From Pelagibacterium xiamenense (GTDB lineage: Bacteria; Pseudomonadota; Alphaproteobacteria; Rhizobiales; Devosiaceae): a DNA stretch of 64,000 bases. Both the position numbers and the translations under genes were made by a program. This document shows, one piece after another, positions 57,029 to 64,000 of this stretch (within the stretch, counting starts at the first letter, position 1; each line of letters starts with the position of its first letter). Under the pieces are notes generated by a model. That model was given only the letters and a program-made list of their open reading frames with translations. It made no database searches and was not told the origin of the DNA. Location of the stretch: NCBI RefSeq assembly GCF_021166475.1, contig NZ_JAJOYS010000001.1:434001-498000 (forward strand). The letters run 5' to 3'.

Positions 57029-58066
57029 CTACCGCAGCCACCCACTCGGGCGCGGATGCAGCTCCATCAGCCCGCCGGCGGTTGCCTGATCGATGGCGGC
57101 GATCTCCTCTGCCGTCAGCTCAAGATTTTTGAGCACGCCAAGATTGTCGCGCAACTGCTCGAGCGTCCGCACGCCAACGAGCGCCGAGGTCATCTCATCG
57201 CGCCGCAGCACCCACGAAAGCGCGAGCTGCACCATGGATTGCCCGCGCTTTTGTGCAATCGGCGCGAGCTTCTCGACGGCATCGAGCACACGCGGCTCGA
57301 CGTGGCTTTCCCGCAGCGACGAACCTTTCTCGCCTGCCCGCGTGCCTTCCTTGTTGCCCTTGTTGTACTTGCCCGAAAGAACACCCTGCGCGAGCGGCGA
57401 GAACGCGATCATGCCGATGCCGAGTTCCCCGCACGCATCGATCGTCCTGTCGTCCTCGATCCAGCGGTTGAGCACTGAATAGGACGGCTGATGGATGGTG
57501 AGCGCCACACCCATCTCCTTCAGGATCCGATAGGCTTCGCGGGTCTCGTTCTCGGGGTAGCTTGAGATGCCAACGTATAGCGCCTTGCCCGAGTGCACGG
57601 CGTGGGCGAGCGCGCCCATCGTCTCTTCGAGCGGCGTTTCGGGGTCGTAGCGGTGGGAATAGAAGATGTCGACATAGTCGAGCCCCATCCGCCTGAGGGA
57701 CTGATCGAGGCTTGCGAGCAGATACTTGCGCGAGCCGAACTCGCCATAAGGTCCGTCCCACATGTGGTAGCCGGCCTTTGTCGAAATGATCATCTCGTCG
57801 CGATAGGGCCGGAAGTCGCGCGCCAGAACCTGCCCGAACAGCTCTTCGGAAGAGCCCGCCGGCGGGCCGTAATTGTTGGCGAGATCGAAATGGGTAATCC
57901 CGCTGTCGAACGCGTAGCCGAGAATTTCGAACGCGGAGGGGTAGTCCCGCGTGCCGCCGAAATTCTGCCAAAGCCCCAGCGAGATCGCCGGGAGCTTGAG
58001 CCCCGATTTGCCGCAACGGCGATAGGACATAGCGCCATAGCGCGCCGGATCAGCACGATAAGTCAT
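57029..58066 (-). CDS. gpr: YghZ/Gpr-type aldo/keto reductase (L-glyceraldehyde-3-phosphate reductase)
   Basis: 345-aa NADPH-dependent reductase. Very close in pattern to E. coli YghZ: RYGAMSYRRCGKSGLKLPAISLGLW, THFDLANNYGPPAGSSEE, STKAGYHMWDGPYGEFGSRKYLLASLDQSLRRMGLDYVDIFYSHR (landmarks), with catalytic Asp/Tyr/Lys/His positions. ATG at 58066 has GGAGGAG upstream. It detoxifies methylglyoxal-type aldehydes in the family reference. Confidence 0.9.
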   Translation of the reverse strand: MTYRADPARYGAMSYRRCGKSGLKLPAISLGLWQNFGGTRDYPSAFEILGYAFDSGITHFDLANNYGPPAGSSEELFGQVLARDFRPYRDEMIISTKAGYHMWDGPYGEFGSRKYLLASLDQSLRRMGLDYVDIFYSHRYDPETPLEETMGALAHAVHSGKALYVGISSYPENETREAYRILKEMGVALTIHQPSYSVLNRWIEDDRTIDACGELGIGMIAFSPLAQGVLSGKYNKGNKEGTRAGEKGSSLRESHVEPRVLDAVEKLAPIAQKRGQSMVQLALSWVLRRDEMTSALVGVRTLEQLRDNLGVLKNLELTAEEIAAIDQATAGGLMELHPRPSGWLR

Positions 58067-58199
58067 TGAAATCTCCTCCGGATGGATTGCCGCCGGATGC
58101 CGCGGCTGGTGATGTACGATCCTCATCACTATGCCGCCCCGTCGGGTCGCACGCAAGGCCCGCTTGCCGCCCGCTGCCGCGAGGGTGTAAGGGAGGCCC

Positions 58200-59219
58200 A
58201 TGAGCGACCCCGCACCCGTGAAAATCGTTGCGCTTTACAAGTTCGTCGACCAGCCGGACTTTGAAACCCTGCGCGCGCCCATTGCCGAATTCTGCTGCGC
58301 GCGCGGGATTCGCGGCACGCTCCTGCTCGCTCCCGAGGGGATCAACGGCACCGTCGCGGGAACCCCTGACGCCATCGGCGAGCTTGTGTCGTGGCTTGAG
58401 AGCGGCAACATCTTCGGGGGCCGGTTTGCTGGCGCCGAGATCAAATATTCCACGGCGGATACGATGCCCTTCCACCGCATGAAGGTGCGGCTCAAGGAGG
58501 AGATCGTCACCCTGCGCGCGCCGGAGGCCAATCCCGGCAGGCAGGTGGGCACCTATGTCGATCCGGAGGACTGGAACGCGCTGATCGAGGATGAGGAGAT
58601 CGTCCTCATCGATACGCGTAACGATTATGAAGTGGGGCTGGGTACGTTCAGGAACGCCGTCGACCCCAGGACGGAAACCTTCACCGCGTTCAAGGACTAC
58701 GTTGCGGCCAATCTCGACCCCGCGCGGCACAAGAAGGTCGCCATGTTCTGCACCGGCGGCATCCGCTGCGAAAAGGCATCCTCCTATATGCTCGCGCAGG
58801 GTTTCGAGGAGGTCTACCACCTCAAGGGCGGCATTCTCGCCTATCTTGAAAAGGTGCCGCAGGAGCAAAGCCGCTGGGAGGGCGAATGCTTCGTCTTCGA
58901 CGAGCGCGTGTCGGTCGGGCACGGGCTGAAGATCGGTGAAGCCACGCTCTGCCGCGCCTGCAGGCAGCCGCTCTCGCCGCTGGACCGCGAGCGTCCCGAA
59001 TTCGTCGACGGCGTCCAATGCCATCACTGCGCGGCTTCGATGAGCGAGGACAAGCGTGCAGCAGCCGCCGAGCGTCAACGCCAGATCGAACTCGCCACAG
59101 CCCGTGGCGAGGCGCATATGGGCGCCGATGCGGCCGCCGCTGCCGAGGCACGCCGCCAGGCCAACAAATCCCGCCGGCAAGCCGACCGCCAACGCAATCG
59201 GGCAGGGGAGCTCTCATGA
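58200..59219 (+). CDS. trhO: tRNA uridine(34) 5-hydroxylase TrhO (rhodanese-like)
   Basis: 339-aa protein. N-terminal YceA/TrhO domain (KIVALYKFVDQPD, LLLAPEGINGTVAG), a rhodanese domain with active-site Cys in MFCTGGIRCEKASSYML, and a C-terminal Cys-rich segment CRACRQPLSPLDRE...CHHC that can bind zinc. The basic Ala/Arg-rich tail is unusual in length. AGGGAGG precedes the ATG. Stop overlaps the VOC gene. Confidence 0.93.
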   Translation: MSDPAPVKIVALYKFVDQPDFETLRAPIAEFCCARGIRGTLLLAPEGINGTVAGTPDAIGELVSWLESGNIFGGRFAGAEIKYSTADTMPFHRMKVRLKEEIVTLRAPEANPGRQVGTYVDPEDWNALIEDEEIVLIDTRNDYEVGLGTFRNAVDPRTETFTAFKDYVAANLDPARHKKVAMFCTGGIRCEKASSYMLAQGFEEVYHLKGGILAYLEKVPQEQSRWEGECFVFDERVSVGHGLKIGEATLCRACRQPLSPLDRERPEFVDGVQCHHCAASMSEDKRAAAAERQRQIELATARGEAHMGADAAAAAEARRQANKSRRQADRQRNRAGELS

Positions 59220-59563
59220 GCGTCAAACGCATCGTCGCCAATCTCGAAGGCGATCCGGATACCGCGCAGAATTTTTATGGCGAATTGCTGGGGCTCGAAG
59301 TCCGCATGGATATGGGCTGGATCCGCACCTATGGCTCCGCCGAGGATATGACGGTCCAGATGAGCGTCATGATGCAGGGCGGTTCAAACACTCCGGTCCC
59401 GGATCTTTCAATCGAAGTCGACGACGTCGACGCCATCCTTGAAAAGGCCAAGGAGATGGGGATCGCCATCGAATACGGCCCGGCCGACGAGCCCTGGGGC
59501 GTCCGCCGTTTCTTCGTCCGCGACCCGTTCGGGAAACTCGTCAATATTTTGATGCACGCATAG
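59216..59563 (+). CDS. VOC family (glyoxalase-like) protein
   Basis: 115-aa single VOC domain: NFYGELLGLEVRMDMGW, LSIEVDDVDAILEKAKEMG and RRFFVRDPFGKLVNILMH. Overlaps trhO by four bases. Substrate unknown. Confidence 0.88.
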   Translation: MSVKRIVANLEGDPDTAQNFYGELLGLEVRMDMGWIRTYGSAEDMTVQMSVMMQGGSNTPVPDLSIEVDDVDAILEKAKEMGIAIEYGPADEPWGVRRFFVRDPFGKLVNILMHA

Positions 59564-59576
59564 GGCGAAAAGAGCG

Positions 59577-60095
59577 CTAGTACCCGCGCGGCGGCGCCGG
59601 GTCGTCGTTCAAAAGCAGCACCATATTGACCTGGTCGAGCCATTTGCCGTGCTTGAACCCCGCCTGCGGCAGCGTCCCCGCAAGCGCAAAGCCGAACCGT
59701 TCGTGAAACGCGATCGAACCGGTGTTCTTGGCGTCGATGACGGCCACCATGAGGTGAAACCCCTTCGCCCTGGCATCGGCAATCAGCGCCTCCATCAGCG
59801 CCTTGCCCACCCCGCGCCCCTGCGCGTCCTCGCGCAGGTAGATCGAGTGCTCGATCGTCTTTCGGTATCCCGAGCGCGAACGGTAGGTCCCGTAACTCGC
59901 CATCCCCAGGACGGTGTCGTCCTCGACCGCCACGAGCACGGTAAACCCGCCATTCTGTCGGTCTAAAAGCCACGCCCGCCGGTCCTCGATCGTCTCCTCG
60001 GCCTCCGTCCAGATCGCATCGAGATTGCGCACGGCGTGGTTGTGGATCTCCAGAATCTGCGGAAGATCGGCCTCAGTGGCGGGGCGGATGAGCAT
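59577..60095 (-). CDS. GNAT acetyltransferase (phosphinothricin-acetyltransferase-like)
   Basis: 172-aa acetyltransferase. IRPATEADLPQILEIHNHAVRNLDAIW start, HSIYLREDAQGRGVGKALMEALIADA (acetyl-CoA loop) and NTGSIAFHERFGFALAGTLPQ are typical of the PAT/MnaT group. Start at 60095 (AGGTG site) preferred over one 18 bases upstream. Divergent from LysR. Confidence 0.88.
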   Translation of the reverse strand: MLIRPATEADLPQILEIHNHAVRNLDAIWTEAEETIEDRRAWLLDRQNGGFTVLVAVEDDTVLGMASYGTYRSRSGYRKTIEHSIYLREDAQGRGVGKALMEALIADARAKGFHLMVAVIDAKNTGSIAFHERFGFALAGTLPQAGFKHGKWLDQVNMVLLLNDDPAPPRGY

Positions 60096-60177
60096 GGATG
60101 TGCACCTTTTCAATTATATATGCCGATGCTAAACTGAAAAACACAATGAATATCAATCATAAAAATAAAGAATTTTT

Positions 60178-61119
60178 ATGGATATCGACCAGCTCCGTAC
60201 CTTCGACCGTATCGCCCGCGACTTGAGTTTCACCAAGGCCGCCGCCCGGCTCAACGTCACCCAGGCGACGGTCTCGATGCGGATGCGCGTGCTCGAGGAT
60301 ACGCTTGGCGTTCAGCTTTTCGCCCGCGGCCGCAAGATCGCATTGACCGATCAGGGCATGACCTTTCTGCCCTATGCCCGGCGCATCCTCAATACGGTTC
60401 AGGAAGGCCGCGAGGCCCTGCGCCGCGTCGAGCGCGGGCGGATCACGCTGGGATCGCTGCGCTCGCTCGTCACGCCCCTGATCAGCGATTCGCTCTTGCG
60501 GTTTCAGGCCAGCCACAAGGATGTGGACGTCATCGTGATGGAAGGTCACCACCATCACGTCACCGCCATGCTCCACGACCGTTCGGTCGAGCTGGGCATC
60601 ATCGCCTGGCCCAATCTCGATCCTCTGGTCCCCGAACTCTATCCGCTGCTCGTCATGCGCGAGCCCGTGCCGCTTGTTCTCGCCCCGCGCCTTGCCGCAA
60701 AGTTGTCCCCGCGCCCGCTCCTGTCCGACGTCCTCGCCCTCGTCCCACGCGTCATTTCGCTCCGCTGGTGGCAGGTCGATCCCGAAGGTGCCACCGCGCT
60801 CGTCCGCCGCGCCCAGACGAGCGTTGAAATTCCCACTGGCCCCGCGCGCAAATTGGCGCTCGCGGGTGAGGGGCTCGGCTTCTTCGTCCGATCGGCCATT
60901 GCCGAACAGCTCGCCAGCGGCGAACTCGTCGAGATCAAGCCCCGCGATTTCGAACCCCTTCACCGCGACATTGCGGCAGTGGCGCTTTCAAAGGCCGCGC
61001 TCGAACGTGACATGGTCCGCGATTTCGCCGGCGAGATCGCTATCGAATGCGCAAAGCTGGGCACCATCCTCGAAAACCGGCTCGATCAGCCGAACGCCGC
61101 CCGCGCCGCAGCGAGATAG
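60178..61119 (+). CDS. LysR family transcriptional regulator
   Basis: 313-aa regulator. HTH: MDIDQLRTFDRIARDLSFTKAAARLNVTQATVSMRMRVLE. The effector domain includes a His-rich segment EGHHHHVTAML (four His in a row near residue 122), not usual for the family and a possible metal site. Divergent from the GNAT gene through an AT-rich 82-base gap; the 3' end overlaps the convergent LytTR gene by 34 bases. Confidence 0.88.
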   Translation: MDIDQLRTFDRIARDLSFTKAAARLNVTQATVSMRMRVLEDTLGVQLFARGRKIALTDQGMTFLPYARRILNTVQEGREALRRVERGRITLGSLRSLVTPLISDSLLRFQASHKDVDVIVMEGHHHHVTAMLHDRSVELGIIAWPNLDPLVPELYPLLVMREPVPLVLAPRLAAKLSPRPLLSDVLALVPRVISLRWWQVDPEGATALVRRAQTSVEIPTGPARKLALAGEGLGFFVRSAIAEQLASGELVEIKPRDFEPLHRDIAAVALSKAALERDMVRDFAGEIAIECAKLGTILENRLDQPNAARAAAR

Positions 61120-61868
61120 CTCCGGCTCACAGGTAAAAGCGCTCCGGACCTCAGCGCAACGAACGTCTTGCCGTTCCTGCGCTCGAGCCCGGCAACCGCA
61201 CTGGCTGCCACCCAGTGGCTGCGATGGATCTGGAGCCCCGCCACCCCGTCGGTTTCAGCGATCGCATCGGCGAGCCGCATCAAGACCAGCGCCTTGCCGC
61301 GCGCGGTGTGCACTTCGACATAATGGTCCGCCATCGACATATGCGACAGCGGCCCGCGCACCCCATGCGGCAGCCGCGCCAGAAGCCGCGGCTCCGCCGG
61401 TGCGGCGTCCGCCATCGGGCTCTGCGCCAGAACCAGGGGCCGCACCACATATTCGAGCATCGCGATGAAAACGAGCGAAACGCCGAGGCAGTAGGCAAAC
61501 AGCTCAAGCGTCATCCAGCCGCCATAGACGATGTCGGCGAAAAACAGCCGGTTGAGCAAAAGCACAACGGCGGTGACCGGCACCGCGGCGCCCGCTGCCA
61601 TCACGACAACACCGGCCCAGCGCGGGGCCAGCTCCGGCACGAGCGCGCGCATCAGCACTGTGCCGCCCAATTGCCCCACACCATAGGTCACGAACGCAAC
61701 GGCGATCCAATAGGGAATACGGATGAGTGGGCCAAGCTCAGCGTAGGTGCCAAACGGCCCCGTCAGCCCCAGGATTGCCCCGACCAGGGCGATGGCCATA
61801 AGCGCCCGCCGGTCGCGATAGACAGCCTGCGTTTCACGAAGCGCCGATTGCAGGGGCGGCCAGTTCAC
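61086..61868 (-). CDS. Membrane-anchored LytTR DNA-binding protein
   Basis: 260-aa protein. Four hydrophobic helices in about residues 22-145, then a C-terminal LytTR domain (about 160-258: HMSMADHYVEVHTARGKALVLMRL, LQIHRSHWVAASAVAGLERRNGKTFVALRSG). No receiver domain. Probably a membrane-sensing transcription factor, divergent from the DUF2306 gene, its likely target. Confidence 0.88.
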   Translation of the reverse strand: MNWPPLQSALRETQAVYRDRRALMAIALVGAILGLTGPFGTYAELGPLIRIPYWIAVAFVTYGVGQLGGTVLMRALVPELAPRWAGVVVMAAGAAVPVTAVVLLLNRLFFADIVYGGWMTLELFAYCLGVSLVFIAMLEYVVRPLVLAQSPMADAAPAEPRLLARLPHGVRGPLSHMSMADHYVEVHTARGKALVLMRLADAIAETDGVAGLQIHRSHWVAASAVAGLERRNGKTFVALRSGALLPVSRSYLAAARAAFG

Positions 61869-61965
61869 GAAGTTTTCCCTTTTGCTCGCGCAGCACCTTT
61901 TGCGTTGATAGCCAAACCGCGTCAGGGCGTCACCTGTCTAGATCAGGATTAGCAAAGGACTCTCA

Positions 61966-62457
61966 ATGGACCTGACGCCCCTTACCCACTCGATCCTCGC
62001 GGTCCAGCTCCACGCTGGCGCGGCCCTGCTCGCCACGCTGCTGGGCACAGTGGTGATGCTCATGAAAAAGGGCACGCGCATCCACAAGGCCATGGGCCGC
62101 GTCTGGCTCGGGCTGATGGCGGCAGTCGCGCTCTCCTCCTTCGGCATCACCGAAGTCCGCATGTTCGGACCCTATTCGCTGCTCCATGCGCTTTCGGTCT
62201 TCACGCTCTTCTCGCTTGTCGGCGGGTTCTGGGCGGCGCGCACGGGCAATCTTCTCGCCCACCGCTCGACCATGATTTCGCTTTATGTCTTCGCGCTGCT
62301 CCTCACCGGCGGTTTCACGCTGCTCCCGGGCCGCCGCATGCACGCGGTCATCTTCGCCGATGGGGGAACGACCGCCGGGCTCGTGGTGCTCGCCATCCTC
62401 GTCGCAGTGGGAACGATGATCGTGATCCAGCGCCGGCGCGGGGTGCGGTTGATCTGA
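61966..62457 (+). CDS. DUF2306 membrane protein
   Basis: 163-aa protein with about four helices. LHAGAALLATLLGTVVMLMKKGTRIHKAMGRVW and the segment HRSTMISLYVFALLLTGGFTLLPGRRMH match DUF2306. Function unknown. 97 bases from and divergent to the LytTR gene. Confidence 0.82.
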   Translation: MDLTPLTHSILAVQLHAGAALLATLLGTVVMLMKKGTRIHKAMGRVWLGLMAAVALSSFGITEVRMFGPYSLLHALSVFTLFSLVGGFWAARTGNLLAHRSTMISLYVFALLLTGGFTLLPGRRMHAVIFADGGTTAGLVVLAILVAVGTMIVIQRRRGVRLI

Positions 62458-62501
62458 GCGCCGGATTTGGAGAGACTGCCGGCGCTACAAAGGAGGCAGG
62501 T

Positions 62502-62987
62502 ATGAACGTCGAAACCGTAAAACGCGGTCCCATGCGATTCCTCGGCATTGTCGTCACGGCGCATTGGCAGGATCTGGGCACCGCCGTGCCGGCAGGCTGG
62601 AAGGCGCTTTTCGCCCGCCACGGTGATATCGAAGCGGTCGCCACGGGTCTCGGCGATTACGCCGAAATCTCGTTGGGTGAAGACGGTGGCGTCTATACCG
62701 AACTGCTCTGCCTCCAGGTGCAGAGCCTCGCGCGCATTCCCGAGGGCATGGTGGATATCCGCCTGCCGGAAAACACCTGGCTCAAGACCGTCCACGACGG
62801 TCCGCTCGCCGGGATCGCAGACGGCTTCGGCGCCATCCTCGATCATGCGCAGGCCACAGGGGTGACCGCAAGCCAGCTCAAGCTCGATACCGGCTACGCG
62901 CCGGGCCTGCCGGCGGGCCGGCACGAGCTCCTCATTGCGCTCGAACCGGCCGCCATGCCCGAATTGACGGAGGCGGTAGAGGTCTAG
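62502..62987 (+). CDS. GyrI-like small-molecule-binding protein
   Basis: 161-aa stand-alone effector-binding domain of the GyrI/AraC_E_bind type: MNVETVKRGPMRFLGIVVTAHWQDLG, GLGDYAEISLGEDGGVYTE. Without DNA-binding helices. Could bind a drug-like ligand; role unknown. 44 bases after the DUF2306 gene, so likely co-transcribed with it. Its end overlaps mbfA convergently by four bases. Confidence 0.75.
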   Translation: MNVETVKRGPMRFLGIVVTAHWQDLGTAVPAGWKALFARHGDIEAVATGLGDYAEISLGEDGGVYTELLCLQVQSLARIPEGMVDIRLPENTWLKTVHDGPLAGIADGFGAILDHAQATGVTASQLKLDTGYAPGLPAGRHELLIALEPAAMPELTEAVEV

Positions 62988-63967
62988 GCGTTACCGATCA
63001 GGATGCCGGCCGCAAAAACCAGCGAGCCGCCGAGGACCACCTGCATGACCGCCCGCCAGAACGGCGTATCCATATATCGACTCTGGATGAACGCGATGGC
63101 CCAGAGCTCGACGATCACGATGGAGATCGCGAGCGTCGTTGCCGTCCAGAAATCGGGGATGAGATAGGGCAGGGCGTGGCCCAGCCCGCCCAGCGCCGTC
63201 ATGATGCCCGAGGCGAAGCCTCGCTTGACCGGCGAGCCACGGCCGGTCAGCTTGCCGTCGTCGCTCGCCGCCTCGGTAAAGCCCATGGAAATCCCTGCGC
63301 CCACCGATGCGGCGAGGCCGACAAGAAACGTCTCCCAGGTATTCCCCGTCGCGAACGCCGCCGCAAAAATCGGCGCCAGAGTTGAAACCGACCCATCCAT
63401 TAGTCCCGCAAGGCCGGGCTGCACATAGGTGAGGACGAACTTCTTGTGCGCCGCGTCTCTCTCGTCGTCGCGCACCCTGTCGGAAAGATGCGCGTCCTCG
63501 AGCGCGTCGGCGGCCCGCTCGTGACCGCGCTCGGCGGCCTCGAGATCGCCCAGGAGCTTTCGGATCGACGCATCCGTCGTTTGCGCCGCGGCTTGCGCGT
63601 AAAATCGCGCCGCGGTCTGTTCCATGTCGTGCGACTGGGCCCGCACGGTGTCGAGATCGAGCTCCGCCATCAGCCACACGGGCTTGCGTGTGAAAAAGCC
63701 GCGGACATGCTCACGCCGGATCGGGACGATCCGGTCGCCGAACTTTTTGGTGTACATGTCGATCAGAAGCCGCCGATGCTCGTCCTCTTCGGCGGCCATG
63801 CCGTCGAAGACCGCGGCGGAGGCCGGGAATTCGTCGCGCAGCCGGTCGGCATAGGCGGTGTAAATTCTGCCGTCCTCTTCTTCGGCCGAAATCGCCAGAG
63901 CGAGAATTTCCTTTTCCGAAAGCGAAGCAAAGTCCCGTTTGCCGGGCTGGAGAAATCGCGAAAACAT
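62984..63967 (-). CDS. mbfA: Membrane-bound ferritin MbfA (rubrerythrin-VIT1 iron exporter)
   Basis: 327-aa fusion. N-terminal rubrerythrin-like di-iron domain with EExxH-type patterns (SAEEEDGRIY, AAEEDEHRRLL, AAERGHERAAD) and a C-terminal VIT1/CCC1 membrane part with about five helices from residue ~185. In Bradyrhizobium and Agrobacterium MbfA exports iron and protects from peroxide stress under Irr control. An ICE-like box lies upstream. ATG at 63967. Confidence 0.92.
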   Translation of the reverse strand: MFSRFLQPGKRDFASLSEKEILALAISAEEEDGRIYTAYADRLRDEFPASAAVFDGMAAEEDEHRRLLIDMYTKKFGDRIVPIRREHVRGFFTRKPVWLMAELDLDTVRAQSHDMEQTAARFYAQAAAQTTDASIRKLLGDLEAAERGHERAADALEDAHLSDRVRDDERDAAHKKFVLTYVQPGLAGLMDGSVSTLAPIFAAAFATGNTWETFLVGLAASVGAGISMGFTEAASDDGKLTGRGSPVKRGFASGIMTALGGLGHALPYLIPDFWTATTLAISIVIVELWAIAFIQSRYMDTPFWRAVMQVVLGGSLVFAAGILIGNA

Positions 63968-63983
63968 GAGCCTGTCCTTCTAG

Positions 63984-64000
63984 TTTAGAATTATTCTAAA
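63984..64000. promoter_or_regulatory. Irr box (iron control element) of mbfA
   Basis: TTTAGAATTATTCTAAA is a perfect 17-bp palindrome (TTTAGAA/TTCTAAA with a 3-base centre), matching the Rhizobiales Irr motif. It lies 17 bases upstream of the mbfA ATG, where bound Irr would block transcription or translation-start region mRNA synthesis. The window ends at its last base. Confidence 0.88.

Overview
This window is GC-rich chromosomal DNA from an alphaproteobacterium, most likely of the order Hyphomicrobiales (Rhizobiales). The evidence is the rimP-nusA-ylxR-infB order, the urtABCDE/ure nitrogen locus with sigma-54-type promoters, a TrmA-like methyltransferase, an MmcB-type protein, and an mbfA gene preceded by an Irr-type iron-control box. 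A Devosia/Pelagibacterium-like genus is my inference from overall gene style and is not proven. I see no rRNA or tRNA gene, insertion sequence, prophage or CRISPR array. The content is mostly core and metabolic genes.

Layout. 1-6000: the 3' end of a hydroxyacid dehydrogenase gene faces the translation/transcription operon rimP-nusA-ylxR-infB (minus strand) across a bidirectional terminator. 6000-10500: minus-strand genes for a flavin reductase, trmB, metK and lnt, with a palindromic operator, probably methionine-related, upstream of metK. 10900-25000: a large nitrogen island on the plus strand, urtABCDE-ureDA-hupE-ureB-(antisense small secreted protein)-ureC-azlCD-mliC-like-ureEFG. Two near-consensus -24/-12 promoters (before urtA and before ureE) point to NtrC/sigma-54 control.

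25000-31400: accessory metabolism and regulators: a GNAT protein, a LysE exporter with a divergent Lrp regulator, a DUF1127 protein, LysR, an MmcB-like protein, a META-domain protein, a ribokinase and an RNA uracil methyltransferase. 31400-36600: the ugpBAEC glycerol-3-phosphate importer with Pho-box-like repeats and a separate inverted-repeat cluster upstream. 36600-40700: a lysine/glutarate catabolic module (Lrp, saccharopine-dehydrogenase-like, glutaryl-CoA dehydrogenase, CoA-transferase).

40700-51950: an alpha/beta hydrolase, infC (with an AUU start), two chemotaxis receptors, rpmI-rplT, pheS-DUF421-pheT. 51900-57000: five surface-glycan genes translationally linked to pheT (GT2-like, O-antigen-ligase-like, two tandem GT8, GT32-like). 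57000-64000: an aldo/keto reductase, trhO, VOC and GNAT proteins, LysR, a membrane-anchored LytTR protein divergent from DUF2306/GyrI-like genes, and mbfA with an Irr box at the window end.

How the genes work together. Urea is imported by UrtABCDE, hydrolysed by UreABC matured by UreDEFG with nickel probably supplied by the HupE/UreJ protein. Ugp supplies phosphate and carbon from glycerol-3-phosphate. The lysine module feeds crotonyl-CoA. The glycan cluster probably decorates lipopolysaccharide or a related surface polymer.
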